Shown: positions 12,171-24,090 of the stretch, one piece after another | Layout: each line of letters opens with the position of its first letter | Numbering within the stretch: the stretch's first letter is position 1 | DNA from: Tamarix chinensis | Lineage: Eukaryota; Streptophyta; Magnoliopsida; Caryophyllales; Tamaricaceae | Direction: 5' to 3' | Assembly: GCA_030549775.1 (NCBI GenBank) | Contig: CM060174.1 | Location: forward strand, 96,736,132 to 96,800,131 | Length of the DNA stretch: 64,000 bases | Translations under genes and position numbers: made by a program | The notes under the pieces: generated by a model | The model's database searches: none | The model's input: only the letters and a program-made list of their open reading frames with translations | Told to the model about the DNA's origin: nothing

Positions 12171-13115
12171 TGTAACACCCCAAAATTCACTAAATTTTTT
12201 TTAAAAAAAACGGAAGCCATTAAGATAGAAACACTTAAAACCTGTGAATTCTGGGAATATTACCGCCACACTTAGTACCAGAACGATTCTCTCCGACCGT
12301 TCCAGTACCAAGTGCTAAGGCTAAAGGAAAGAAATACTCAGTTATAAATTCAATACATTCCAAATTCCAAATACGCATTAACGGTTGTAAAACAAAAATC
12401 AGAGTACGCATAAAGAATTATTATTCAAATTAGAAAGAGAAATAGATTACATCCGATAAAAAAATTAACAGAGTACGAGAAATTATTATTCTCGAATTTT
12501 TCCTATTTAATGTAATTATTACATGTTTAATATTATTATTGATAATATAATTAATATTATTATTGTTAGTATAATCAGTTATTTGATACTGCAATTATTT
12601 CAGGAGAAGTAGAAACCTAAAATTTTAATTAAGTCTCGTAGCTTTGCCTTTTATTATTATTATTAGCATTTTAACATTATTACTAATTATATTATTATTA
12701 TTATTAACCATATTAACTTTATATAATAAGTATATGTATAATATTAAAATCATTTTTACATTTCAAATAGTATTATCATTAAATGGGGAGGTTTCGAAAT
12801 CCACTTTGTAAATTTAAGGCTTAGATTATTATTATTATTAAGTTTTCTATTAATATTACTACTATTAGTAATAATTTTTTATTATTAAAATTATTATTAT
12901 AATAAAAAAAATTATTATTATTAATACCTTTACAAACTTTATTTCGGTAAAGGGTAGAAACCCTTATATCACCTTTTTACTTTAAATTATAATAGTATGT
13001 ATCAATGTTTTAGTGGTATTGGGCATAATTAATTAAGAATCAAGACTTAAAATACATTAGAAACTAATAGTAGTATAGGAAGGAAGCTAATCCTAGTATT
13101 TCTTCCCCATAATAG

Positions 13116-13177
13116 GTAAAACCGGTCAAAACCCTAAGGAGGCGTAGGAGCGTGCTCCAAGACCGGTGTCGTTTTAG
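13116..13177 (+). other. 62-nt conserved block, candidate mini-exon (element B)
   Basis: Preceded by a pyrimidine-rich acceptor-like TTCTTCCCCATAATAG and followed by the donor-like TTTTAG|GTAAGG. It contains the palindrome GGAGCGTGCTCC. Equivalent blocks of exactly the same length occur at 56004-56065 (minus), 61243-61304 and 63522-63583. Splicing is inferred from the sequence. Confidence 0.5.
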
Positions 13178-13434
13178 GTAAGGAGTGCTAAGGCCTTTTA
13201 TGTGCTTATATGTATTATGTGTTTTGCATGTTATGTATCTAGTGTTTATTATTATTGAATATTTTATATGTGGTATGACTTAGAGTTGAAGTATGTTGTG
13301 CATGATATGTGTATTAATTATGTATGATGATATGTGTTGTGTATGTGAGGAAGTCGATGTGGTTTAAGTGAGAGGAAGGATGAAAAAGGAGGATGGGGAA
13401 AGAATTATATTAAGGGAAGTGAGTTAACCTAATT

Positions 13435-13800
13435 TTATGGTTTTGTAAGGAATAATCTAATGTATGGTTTTATGTGGAAGAATCAAATTTATGGTGTGTT
13501 TGGGAGAATCTAATTTATGATGTTAATTGGGAGAATCTAATTTATGATGTTATATAGGAGAATCAAATTTATGGTTTGTTTGGGAGAATCTAGTTTATGA
13601 TTTGATTGGGAGAATCTAATTTTATGATTGTTTGGGGGGATCCAATTTATGGATTTGCTTGGGAGGTTCTAATTTGTGATTTTATGGGGGAGAATCTAAC
13701 TTCTGGTCTTGTATGGGAAAATCTAATTTGTGGTTATGAATGGGAGAATTTAATCAATTGTATGGTAAGGATGAATCTTCGGTTTTATGTGATTTGAATC
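13435..13800 (+). repeat. Minisatellite, ~36-bp unit
   Basis: About ten diverged copies of a unit with the core GGGAGAATCTAATTTATG. It lies between the 62-nt block and the CCACCGG array of element B. Confidence 0.85.
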
Positions 13801-13859
13801 TAGGGTTTGGTAAGGATGAATATTTGGTTTGGTATGGACGAATCTTTGAGTTGTATATG

Positions 13860-14060
13860 GTTTGAATTTAGGGTTTTGTATGACGGAATCTAGGGTTTAC
13901 CTGGTGGTATTAATGGATGTATGTTGGTATTAGGGTTTGTATGATGATATTAAGGTTTGTATGGTGGTAATTACAGTTGTATTGTGGTATTAGGATTTAT
14001 ATGGTGACATTGATGGTTGTATGGTAGTATTAGGGTTTGCATGAAAAAGGTTCGAAGGTT
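13860..14060 (+). repeat. Short-period repeat, ~27-bp unit
   Basis: Six or seven copies of a unit like GTATGGTGGTATTAGGGTTT. The reverse complement is amplified in element F at about 55300-55620. Confidence 0.8.
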
Positions 14061-14389
14061 TGCATGGGGAGATTAATGTCTGCATGGGTATTAAATTTAT
14101 GTATGGAAAGTTAATTTGGGATGTAAGGAATGTAATGTAAGTGTTGTTTGGGTGTTTGAGCACTTGGGATGAAAAATAGCACGTGGGGCATATTAAGGGT
14201 ATGGAGGAGACTGAATTATGGTTTGTTGTGGTTAATTGAGGTATATGGTGGCTGATTAGGGTTTTTGGTGTTACCATGTGTATATGGTGATTAAAGTGTA
14301 ATTATGATGTGTTAAGATTTATGCATGTCTAGGGTGAAAGCCTTTGAATAAGATACTTAAGACATTAATCACGTAAAGTGAAAGATGTT

Positions 14390-14735
14390 GAGTCGGGCCC
14401 AGACCGATCCACCGGCATAATAGTGGCAGGGAATATTTCCCTCGCGACCGATCCACCGGCTATAATAGTGGCAGGGCATGTACCCTCGCGACCGATCCAC
14501 CGGCAATAATAGTGGGGGATCCCGAGCTCAAAAAAATCAAACCTACAGTTGCTAAGACATGGGAAAGACACTAATCACTTATAGTGGAACACCGTACGAG
14601 AAGGGGCCAGACCGATCCACCGGCATATAATAATGGCAGGGTATGTTACCCTCGCGACCGATCCACCGGCTAAAATAGTGGCAGGGTATGTTACCCTTGC
14701 GACCAATCCACCGGCTAAAATAGTGGGGTTCCCGT
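14390..14735 (+). repeat. CCACCGG/TATAATAGTGG array of element B
   Basis: Two groups of about three units each, unit length about 45 bp, with the core GACCGATCCACCGGC then ATAATAGTGGCAGGG. Some spacers hold the small inverted repeat GGGTATGTTACCC. The groups are separated by a stretch with GGAACACCGTACGAG. The array recurs in E (53530-53670 and 58390-58525) and in F (54420-54745). Confidence 0.88.
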
Positions 14736-15509
14736 ACTCGTATGGACTTGATAAAAAGTATGGTGTAAAATGAGTTCTGATCAGAGATTAATTTAAAAAT
14801 TAATCCAGTCTACAATCGGGCCTTGTACTCTTACTTGGATGGTCGTAAGCACCTTATGTCATTGTGTTGGTAATTATGCCCTTCTATTTTCTGCATGATT
14901 TATGTGTTTGTGTGTTGGCCTTAGTGATCAAGTCACCTTACTCAGTACTGGACCCGTACTGATACTACCTTGGTTGATGGGTCCTGTGATGATCCACTGA
15001 TGGTGGGGAGCAGACCTCTTTTGCAGGTTTAAGATCAGAGACTGTTTTGGGGTGGCAAGCCTGACTTGAGTGAGTAGGCAATCTGGAATTTGACCCATCG
15101 GGTTTTATCTTGTTTAAATGTATTTCTATTTGGAAGTTACAAGTGTTATTTGAAACTTCAAGGGTATTGTAATTAACTCTTAAATTTTCGTACTCTAATT
15201 TTGTTGTATGATCTTTCGAATCCTTTTATGAATTGTTAATTTGAATTTAACGTAAATCTTTTCTTCAGCCTTAGCACTTGGTACTGGAACGGTTGGAGAG
15301 AACCGATCTGGTACTAAGTGTGGCGGTAACATTCCCAGAATTCACAGGTTTTAAGTGTTTCTATCTTAATTGCTTCCGTTTTTAAAAAAAAATTCAGTGA
15401 ATTTTGGGGTGTTACATATATATCTTGTATAAATAATTCATGATATTAAACCTATTCTATCATGCTTCCCTACGCATAATATTACCAACAATTTAACACG
15501 CTCTATTAT

Positions 15510-16959
15510 TGATAAGAAAATTTGCAAGTGCACGGATTCAATATAGTTTAGGTCAATTCCACAAAGACTATATGTTAATTACCAAAATTTATGTTTTAAA
15601 CTAGCTAAACTAATGAGTAACGCAAAAGAGAATAAAATTGTAAGATTAAATAATAAAAACAAAATAAATAGCTAATCGGATGTAATTCAATATGATAAAA
15701 GGCTAAAATTGGGTTTTCACCATATAATAGTACTCAATGATGACTTATTTCAACTCTCGGTGTTAGTTTAAACTAAAAAAGGTGAAGTATCCAAATTAAT
15801 CTAAAGCCTCTTTTTACGTATAAAGATCATGCCTAATTAAGCTCAATTACTTACTTTCATGGAATTAAGATTAAATTAAACCCAATAAGCTTCATTCTAA
15901 TCCAATAAAATTCCTTAGGAATCTAGCCTATTTTTATGGCTCAAATTCCTTGCTTAATTTCGAAAGGTCTGATATTAATTTTCACATTTCGATCCTTTAA
16001 GTAATTACCTATGATTGCTAAATTAGTGATGAAGAAAGTCAAAAAAGTTTAATCACAAGAAATTAAGTTTTAATTTTCAAACTTTCACTAAGAACTTATA
16101 CTAATTCATCATCAATTACCAAAAACTTTAGTTCTTTCCCAATCCCAGACAAAGATCTACTTATACATGATTGGGAATAAAGAACACATCAAATAAATAT
16201 GTAATCCAATCATAGGAATAAATTAATAAAATATAATAAAGAAAGAACTAATATTTTGATTAAAATCTTCAAGGTAGAGAGTTATAATCAAATATTATAT
16301 AGAAAATCCTTCATTTTCCTTCAATACTTGAGTTCTAGATCTGGATAGAAATTGCTGACAAAGAGAAACCTCAAATCTAGCTCCCCCAAACCTTAAGCTA
16401 AAATACATACATACATACATACATACATACATACATACATACATACATACATACATACATACATACATACATACATACAAGTCTTAAAAATCTAGAAAGA
16501 AATAAAGATGTTTCAAAAATATCATAATCAAACCACATGTGTAGCACATGATATCTTATTTAATACGTGCTCATTTGAATAGTCTTTAGTAATCTAGATT
16601 TAAAATTTTCATCTGACCTTGGATTGATGTGATTCAAGTTGTCTTAAAAAGATATTGAACAAAAATAGAACTTTGGGCTTTTGAGTATGTTCATATTCAA
16701 ATAGTATCATGGCTGAAATTTTAATTCTTTATACATATACTATTCCATTTTCTTTTTGAACCATGCATTCTAAATCTCATTATGGCACCAAATTCTTTTT
16801 TGACTTCCAATGACCATCAAATATTTCAGTCTTGAGCCATACCTACACATAAGAATATAAACCAAGGCAGTATCACTATCTAAACATCACATATACATCA
16901 AACACCCAAAAATTATGCTTGAAATATATTAAGATAACTCATATTTTATGTGTTTATCA
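15510..16959. mobile_element. Solo-LTR-like unit, 1.45 kb
   Basis: The unit starts TGATAAGAAAATTTGCAAGTG and ends TATGTGTTTATCA, so the ends are TGATAA...TTATCA as in LTRs. Flanks are ATTAT on the left and ATCAT on the right, a near-match for a 5-bp target duplication. There is no coding domain. A related sequence in the opposite orientation, with the words CACAAGTGCAC and CCCACAAAGAATT, occurs near 30.8 kb. Confidence 0.5.
16403..16479. repeat. (ATAC)n microsatellite
   Basis: About 19 uninterrupted tetranucleotide units inside the solo-LTR-like unit. A minus-strand open frame of repeating Met-Tyr-Val-Cys comes from this repeat and is not a gene. Confidence 0.97.
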
Positions 16960-17032
16960 ATCATGAAAAATTTTATGCTATAATTATTAGTAAAATAATT
17001 ACAATATAAAAAAATATGTTTAAGACAATAAC

Positions 17033-18664
17033 TGTAACATGCCAAAATTTCATAACATTTACTTTTGGGTATTTAACATTTTATTTAAAGACTAACCTTT
17101 AAACCTTGGCTTAATTATTTTATTATTAACCTTTGACACATAACCTAAATAAATTCTTAAATAATTACCATAATTATTTTAATCATTTCCCTTTTTATTA
17201 AACTTAACCCAAATTAGTTCATTTTTTACCAGTTTATTTTCCTAATAGGATACCCTAACCTAACTAAAATAAACCTAAAACAAAAATAAAATAATTATAT
17301 TCTACTCCTAGCCTAATCTAGCCTCTACCGTGCCATTTCTCCTACTCCAAACACTCTTTATTTCTCCCTCCTATTATCATGCTCAGCAAACACCTCCACT
17401 CTTAGTCAAACTGTCTTACCACCTCAGCTAACTACAAATGGTCTTCCTCCCATTGTTTATTATTTATATTTCCCAACAAACCCCTTAATTATCTTCATCT
17501 TTCTCATTCTTCATTCTCCGAGCCCCCTACTTTTGGTTTTTGTGTGAACCAGCTCTCCACCCTACCTCCTTACTTCCTTTCCTTCTTTAACGCAAACAAA
17601 CACCTTTCCAGCCCTACTCTACCAGCCTCACCACTATCATAACCATCATTTCCCATATGAGCCATCATTATTTTATTATCGACAACATCCCCTACTAACC
17701 TTATCCATCTCCATCCTCAACGACCACCATCGATGACCCCTACCTTCATAACCTCCTCCACCAGCAACCATTTACCAACATCTCTTGATACCTCCCTATC
17801 GACCTCTATTGGTCTATCCTTCTAGTTCAACCCATCTATTATGTGCACCATCACCATATCCTGCCTATAGCTTCTTTTCCATCGCCAACCACCATCGTAA
17901 CCATCTCCTCCCCTGCATCGACTCCCTATTTTGTTGCCACCCCTACTACGCCAACCTTAGTCGATAACCCCTCCATGCAGCATCGCCCTCCACTGCCACC
18001 CATTTTCTAGCCATGTCATAGCCACACGTTTCCACCCTTATGTAGCATGAACTACCCTATCCACCACTAACTTTCCCTAACCTTGTTTGCCACCTCCAGC
18101 ACCACTAGCCAACTTCTTCCCTTTAGTAGTTACTACCACCACCCATTTATCTCTCCCTCCTTGCACCACTTATACCCCAGCTACCACTCCAACCACCATC
18201 ATGCACCTCCCCCTCAACAATCACCTCCAACAGCCAACCAACTTTACCACCAAATCCTTTCTATATCCATTCCCTCACGCTTGAACTCACACTACCCATG
18301 TAGTGTGAGTTTGGCAAATAATGATAGTTTTTAGAACTTAAGGATATTTTCGTAATTTATATTTAATAAATATTTAAATAAAAATTATTATTTTTTGTGT
18401 TAAATATTAATATGGTTAATATGATATTATTTTTAAGTATAAGAAGTTGATTAGTGAAGCCTAATAAAGTTTAGTAGGTTATCTATAATTTATACTTTTG
18501 CTGAAAATCGAGTAATTGTTATATTCTACTAAAATGTTAAACATTGCAAGATGGCACATTAGGGTTTTGTTGTATAAAATTTATTAAGCATGTTTATAAC
18601 ATTGAAATTATTTACCTAATAATGTTAGTACAAAATTTGATAAAATGGAACATGTTAACTTGTG
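17033..18664 (+). mobile_element. Element C, left part (LTR-type unit)
   Basis: Starts TGTAACATGCCAAAATTTC, followed by AT-rich DNA and a pyrimidine-rich tract (17290-18290) with many CCACC words, the same order as in elements D to G. The word GTAGTGTGAGTT near 18300 recurs at 51126 after the equivalent tract of element E. The unit is cut at 18664 by the truncated end of a Ty3/gypsy element. Open frames in the CT-rich tract are compositional. Confidence 0.5.
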
Positions 18665-19062
18665 TAAATGATATTAATGACAAACATTACAAAGCATTAC
18701 AACCAACTATGGTACATACATGAAATTACAACAAAACCCTAACTTACATGAAATATATCTTAGGATTTACAACAAGTCTAATATAAATAATGATATCACC
18801 AACTATATCTTGTTGTATTGTCATCCCATATATGTCATAGCTTTGCATGCTTTGAATACATTTTACACTTTAAGTATCTTCTTATATCTTGACTTCTTCA
18901 CCTTGCAAATATGTAACATACCTGCAAGAACATCTTAAAGTATTTTCAATATCAAGGATAGAAATATTATCAAGAATATTAAAGATGATCGGCTCCATTA
19001 TTAGAAATGCTAATTCTTCATTATTTTAAAGATCACTAGATGCACTAGATGCTTCTTCATCA
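18665..19062 (-). repeat. Truncated 3' LTR of the gypsy element
   Basis: Matches 24544-24940 closely over about 397 bp. On the minus strand it begins TGATGAAGAAGCATC directly after the polypurine run. Homology stops abruptly at 18665, so the R and U5 parts are lost. Confidence 0.85.
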
Positions 19063-20086
19063 TTCTCCCCAAGTTGAGAAGAATTTGTCCTCAAATTATC
19101 ATCATTATAATAAGGAGACAAATCATCAATATTAAACATTATTAAAATTCTCCCATAATGATCTGGAAGTTAAAATTCATAAGCATTATCCCCAAATTTT
19201 CTTAGTATTTTAAAAGGTCCATCAGCTCTTGGCATTAGTTTATTTTTACATAAGTTAGGAAATCATTCTTTACATAAATGTAACCAAACTAAATCACCAG
19301 GAGAAAATACCTGTGGGGTTCTATACTTATTCGCTTGAGCTTTATACCTGCCGTTAGCTTTCTCAATATTGGTCTTTATTTTTTGATGAAGCTATTGAAA
19401 GCATTTAACTCTATCCTCAGCTTCATAATTTTGCAATTCTCCTTTCTTTAAAGGAACCATATTTATCGGCATGTGTGGATTCACTCCAAAAACCACTTTA
19501 AACAGACTAGCTTGAGTAGTACTTGATGGAATTCGGTTGTAAGCAAACTCTGTATGAGCTAACTAAACATCCCAATCCTTAATACTTTTATTAACCAAAC
19601 CTCTTAATAATGTACTAAGGGTTCGATTAGTTACCTTTGTTTGACCATTGGTTTGTGGATGATGTGAAGTGCTAAATAACATATTAATACCAAGCATATG
19701 CCACAAAGTTTTCCAAAAATAACTCATAAACTTGACATCCCTACCTGAGACAATACTTTTGGCACACCATGAAGTTTAACAATTTCTCAAAAATACAAAT
19801 CAGCAACATCTATAGCATCGTCATTTTATTGCATGGAATAAAATGAGCCATTTTCGAAAATCTATCTACCACGTTGTGTTATGGGTAATCTTAGGATAGA
19901 GTCCATGCGAAATCCTTCCCGTGGTATATTAGGAACGGGTAAAGGTGTGTATAAGCCTTTATGAAAGTAAATTTTACATTTTTGACATGTAGAACATCTA
20001 TTTATCATAGCTTGTACATTTTTAATCATACGTGGCCAGTAGAAATTTTCTTGTAACAATTCCATAGTTTTATGTATTCCAAAATG
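19063..20086 (-). pseudogene. gypsy integrase remnant
   Basis: On the minus strand, a zinc-binding HHCC-type region (HFGIHKT, then FYWPRMIKNV, then CSTCQKCK) lies at about 20085-19975. Next comes a stop-ridden core (about 19860-19500), then a C-terminal region with PGDLVWLHL, KLMPRADGPFKIL and DNAYEF (about 19300-19150). A stop replaces the residue before HFG. Integrase inserts the cDNA into chromosomes; this copy is dead. Confidence 0.82.
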
Positions 20087-20779
20087 TCACGCAATACTAC
20101 CTTCATATACCTCTTTTATTAACAAATCTCGAATGCTAGATCTAGGGATACAAAGTTTATTTAGTCTAAACAAAAATCCATTTTGTATGACATAATTACC
20201 ATGGTATCCACTTTCTTTACATACATTGAATATATCCTTGAAATCTTCATCTTTAGGATACAATTCTTTGAACATCTCAAAACCTAAGAATTTAGCATCC
20301 ATCATGACAAGTAATGTAGATCTACGAGAAAGAGCATTGTCTACTATATTTTCTTTTCCATCTAAGTGTTTGACAAAGAACATAAAGGATTGTAAGAATC
20401 TCACCCACTTTGCATGCCTCAGACTAACTTTCTTTTGACCATGTAAGTATTTCAAACTCTCATGATCCGACTATAACACAAAGGGTTTGGGCCTCGGATA
20501 ATGACTCCATGTCTATAAGCTCCATGTAATGGCAAATAATTCCTTGTCTTAAGTTTAATAGTTAAGTTTGGTACCATTAAATTTTTTATAAAAGAATGCT
20601 ATAGGTTTCTTTTCTTGTGAGAAGACACCCCCTATCCCAACCCCGCTAGCATCACAAGTCACTTCAAAAAGTAGATCAAAGTTGGGAAAAGATAGGACAG
20701 GAGCATTACAAAGTTTAGTTTTGAGGGTTTCAAATGCTTGAGTAACTTCTTGTCCCCAATTAAATTCACCCTTTTTCAT
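20087..20779 (-). pseudogene. gypsy RNase H remnant
   Basis: The minus-strand translation contains [15 protein letters not shown] and the later KHLDGKENIVDNALSRR, the usual landmarks of the RNase H domain of Ty3/gypsy pol. There is at least one stop between the two halves, near 20460. The domain normally removes the RNA strand during reverse transcription. Confidence 0.85.
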
Positions 20780-20799
20780 GAGTTGTGTAATAGTTGCAA

Positions 20800-21560
20800 C
20801 TATAGTAGAAAAATCCTTAATGAATCTTCCATAATAATTCCCACGCCACTAACAATATAGCCTAGGAAAACTACATTTGGAAGCATGAAATCACATTTTT
20901 CACGTTTTCCATAAATTTTAGCTTCCTTTAGCTTATCATATACCTTTCTCAAATGCACTAGGTGATTATATCCATTTTTACTATACACAAGTATATAGTC
21001 CAAATAGACAACAATAAAGTCACTAAGGAAAGGTTGGAGAACTTTATTCATAAGTCTCATGAATGAGCTAAGTGCATTACATAGCCCAAAAGGCATAACC
21101 ATTCATTCATAGAGAACATATTTAGTCATGAAAGTAGTTTTCCACTCATCTCCATCTCTAATCCTCATTTGAGGGTAACCACTTCTTAAATCAATTTTGA
21201 AAAATAAATGTGCACCAAAAATTTCATCTAGCATATCATCTAACCTAGGCATAGGAAAATGATATTTGATAGTAATGTTATTTACTGCTCTAGAATCTAT
21301 GCACATATGCCAAGTACCATCTTTCTTAGGAACTAGTAGGGAAGGTACACTACAAGGGCTCATACTTTCTCTCACAAATCCTTTATCCATAATCTCTTAT
21401 ATATTTTTTTTCTAATTCCTTAGCTTCTTTCAGGTTACATCTAAACGCAAGTTTATTTGGAAGAGGCATTCCAGGAATAAGATCAATAGCATATTCTATA
21501 CCTCTTTTAGGTGGTAATCTAGGAGATAAGTCATCAGGAAATAAATCATGATACTTATCA
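20800..21560 (-). pseudogene. gypsy reverse transcriptase remnant with altered active site
   Basis: In order on the minus strand: GIEYAIDLIPG, then [48 protein letters not shown] and VVYLDYILVYS. The catalytic box, normally Y/F-x-D-D, reads YLDY, so the second aspartate is lost. A frame change lies near 21390 and a stop before VMPFG near 21103. Typical of a long-silent Ty3/gypsy copy. Confidence 0.9.
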
Positions 21561-21946
21561 AGAAGCTTATTTAGATTAGGATTATTATGTTGTTTCTCCC
21601 CAATTTTAAATTCTTTAGCAACTAAGGCATAACAAATTCCCTCCTCTTCTATGCATATTTCCATAGCCTTTTCATGTAGAAATAATATACTTTTATCATC
21701 ACTTAAAGGCATATTATCACATAGAGAAGGTGTTAATCTATACAATTGCTTTCCTTTTTCCACAACATATTCATTATTCACTCCATCATGAGTTGCTTTT
21801 CTATCATATTGCCATGGATGTCCTAAAAGTAAACCACAAGCATCCATAGGCAATACATCACACAAAACTTCATCATCGCATTCTCTAATGCAAAATGATA
21901 TTAGGGTTCGTCTGTTTACATTAGCTCCTTTATCTTTGTTTAACCA

Positions 21947-22177
21947 TTATAAATAATAAGGTTTAGGATGATTAGTAGTCTCTAAACCAAGATTTTTGAC
22001 CATTTCTTCACTAGCAACATTTGTACATGAACCACTATCAATAGCGAGTCTACAAGCCGTATCACCTATTTTACATTTAGTTTTAAAAATTTTCCCTCTT
22101 TGAGTAGGTCTCACATTAGGTTGGATTTGTAAAACTCTTTGAAGCACAAAACATGGGTCTCCTTCTTTGTCACCCAT
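21947..22177 (-). pseudogene. gypsy retropepsin (protease) segment
   Basis: A 76-codon open stretch on the minus strand with LAIDSGSCTNVAS, which holds the aspartic protease D-S-G triad, followed by LGLET. The flanks on both sides are broken by stops. The linker toward RT continues at 21865-21383 in another open stretch. Confidence 0.82.
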
Positions 22178-22249
22178 GGTTAAAATTTCATTAGGAGATT
22201 CGATTTATAGCTCATCATCTTCACTACATGGTTCCATGTCCTCTATTTC

Positions 22250-23316
22250 ACTTAAGGTCAAAGCTCTTTGGTTAGGATATTTTCTAGAAAAGTGTCCATA
22301 TCCTTTACATTTAAAACATTTTTTATTAGAGATCTCAACCATCTTATTTTTACCCTTTTCATCTCGGTTGATTTTTTATCATAAGAGGATGTAGATTTAG
22401 GCATGAATGTATTTGAATACAGTTTAGATGAAGTCAAAGCATTAGATTTAACATAGGCCTTGGTTGATTATGTTTGTTTCTCAAATTATAATGCCAACTT
22501 AATCAAGTCATCAATAGAATCATATGCAAACATATCAACTTTATCACGTATCAAATTATTTAGTCCACCTAAGTATCTAGCACATTTTTGTTCCTTTCTT
22601 TCTTGTACAACACATATAAGTGCTAGTTTTTTAAATTCTCTAGTGTACTCTTCTACACTAAACAATCATTGCCTTAAGGTTGTCATCTTTACATACATAT
22701 CTTATTCATACTTCCTAGGCACAAATTTTCTTCTTAAGTGCTTTTTAAGTTTTTCCCATGACTGAATCTTTTATTTCTCTTGCCTTTCTCTTGTCTTTTT
22801 GAAGTTGTCATACCAAATCCTAGCAAACCTTTTAAATTTAAGAGTAGCAAGCTTACATTTTCTTTTGTCATCATACATTTTAAATTCGAAAATAACTTCA
22901 ATCTCATGTAGCCATTCAAAGAATAATTCCACATTTAATTCACCATAAAAATCAGGGAGATCTAGTTTGATACCTTGATCCTCATTATGTGTATGTCTTA
23001 CTTGGATTTTATGTGGTCTCCTATGGTTACTTGAGCCGTGAAAAACTATCTCTTCTTCATCATCATCGACGTAGTCCATTTTTTCATGCACACGTCCTCC
23101 TTTAGCTTGGACAAAAAGCCTCATCATCCCCTCTACACTATCTTGTGTTGCTTCCATTGGATTTTGCAATGGTTGAAGCTTGTCTTGGTTGGATAATTTA
23201 GCTTCTACACTTTGCAGCTATTGTTGGAGTTCTGCATGAGTTTTAAGTTGGGTGTCCATTTGGCTGGCAAGACTCTTGATAGATTCTACCAAAGCCCCCA
23301 TGTATTCACTAGCCAT
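22250..23316 (-). pseudogene. gypsy gag remnant
   Basis: The likely start is the ATG at 23316 (MASEYMGAL). The frame hits a stop at about codon 31, then reopens as the stretch down to 22771, which has the gag words IKLDLPDFYGELN and FFEWLHEIE. After another stop it continues with SWEKLKKHLRRKFVP. A zinc knuckle at 22318-22276 reads CFKCKGYGHFSRKY: the C-x2-C-x4-H part is intact and the final cysteine is tyrosine. Confidence 0.82.
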
Positions 23317-24071
23317 GGTGTGAAGTTGATAAAACAATTCTCAACCTTCAACAAAGAACAACAACCAAAGGTGTTCTTGATAGGTTTAATTGCAAACGAG
23401 AGTTGTAGGACAGTTCTTGTAAGGGTTTAAGCAAATCTTGATGACTTCTTTAATGATTTGATCACATAAGGGTTAAAGAGAGGTGGTTAAATGGGTTAGG
23501 ATAATTCTTAGGCTGGTGAGGAGGGTTTCTTGGTGGAAATTAAGTAAAGTCACGTAGAAGAAAAGGAGAGGATGTCAAATGGATTAGTATCTTCAAGTTG
23601 AAGATGTTATATTAAACGAAGTTGAAGATAGGAAGAACAGAGAAGGAGAGTATGCATTAAAATGGTGGGAGATGAATGATAAGGTTCAAATGCTGCAGGT
23701 ACTATTCAAACCAAATGGTGAATGGTATCTAGATTGAAGATACGTAGGGAGAAATGGAAGGAGAAATGCTGGAAGAGTCGAAAGGTAACCCGTATTTTTG
23801 TTTTTGAAGATGAATAATGGGATGAAGGGAAAATGTTGAAGAAGGGAGGATCAACACATACTCAACTTGAGTATGGTCTATTTGGTTGAAGGTCGGAAGA
23901 TCTTCAAGCAAGATTGGCGCAAGAAAGATCTTCAACCAAGACTCGAGTTGAAGGTGAAAGAAAGGTTGAAGATATACTATCTTGGCAAGTTTCTTGGATG
24001 AATGGAATTCTTTCATGCAACAGCAAGAATGTTGAAGACACGCTGTATGGCCGAAACCAAAAGAACTTCAA

Positions 24072-24085
24072 GAGCTTTGATACCA
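24072..24085 (-). other. Primer binding site of the gypsy element
   Basis: On the minus strand TGGTATCAAAGCTC, close to the complement of the 3' end of initiator Met tRNA. It lies five bases beyond the CA end of the 5' LTR. Confidence 0.8.
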
Positions 24086-24090
24086 AAAAA

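Larger units (their letters stand above)
12171..15416. mobile_element. Element B: 3.2-kb unit with ~155-bp inverted hairpin-bearing termini
   Basis: The left end starts TGTAACACCCCAAAATTCAC and the right end is its inverse, ending GTGAATTTTGGGGTGTTACA. The two ends match over about 155 bp, including the hairpin (12270-12313 and about 15276-15318). The immediate flanks are TATAT on both sides, compatible with a 5-bp target duplication but weak because the DNA is AT-repetitive. From about 12490 rightward the order of modules is that of a plus-oriented LTR of the family: a microsatellite-rich stretch, the 62-nt block, minisatellites, the CCACCGG array, the GCAG site at 15025, then the hairpin end. 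The first 320 bp are an LTR 3' end in the opposite orientation. So this is either a fold-back-type element or a head-to-head fusion of two LTR fragments. No protein domain. Confidence 0.6.

Noticed and set aside
13606..13797. 63-codon repetitive open frame
   Set aside because: Translation of the 36-bp minisatellite in element B (unit length divisible by three).
12171..15416. Element B as a Mutator-type DNA transposon with long inverted termini
   Set aside because: The ends are TG...CA, the flanks suggest 5 bp and not 9 bp, and the same terminus is found at only one end of E and F, which have 5-bp duplications typical of LTR elements.
16295..16480. Minus-strand frame of repeating Met-Tyr-Val-Cys
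   Set aside because: Translation of the (ATAC)n microsatellite.
18665..19062. The 18.7-kb and 24.5-kb repeats as an independent duplicated gene fragment
   Set aside because: Position next to a polypurine run, TG start, TATA box and primer site identify them as gypsy LTR sequence.
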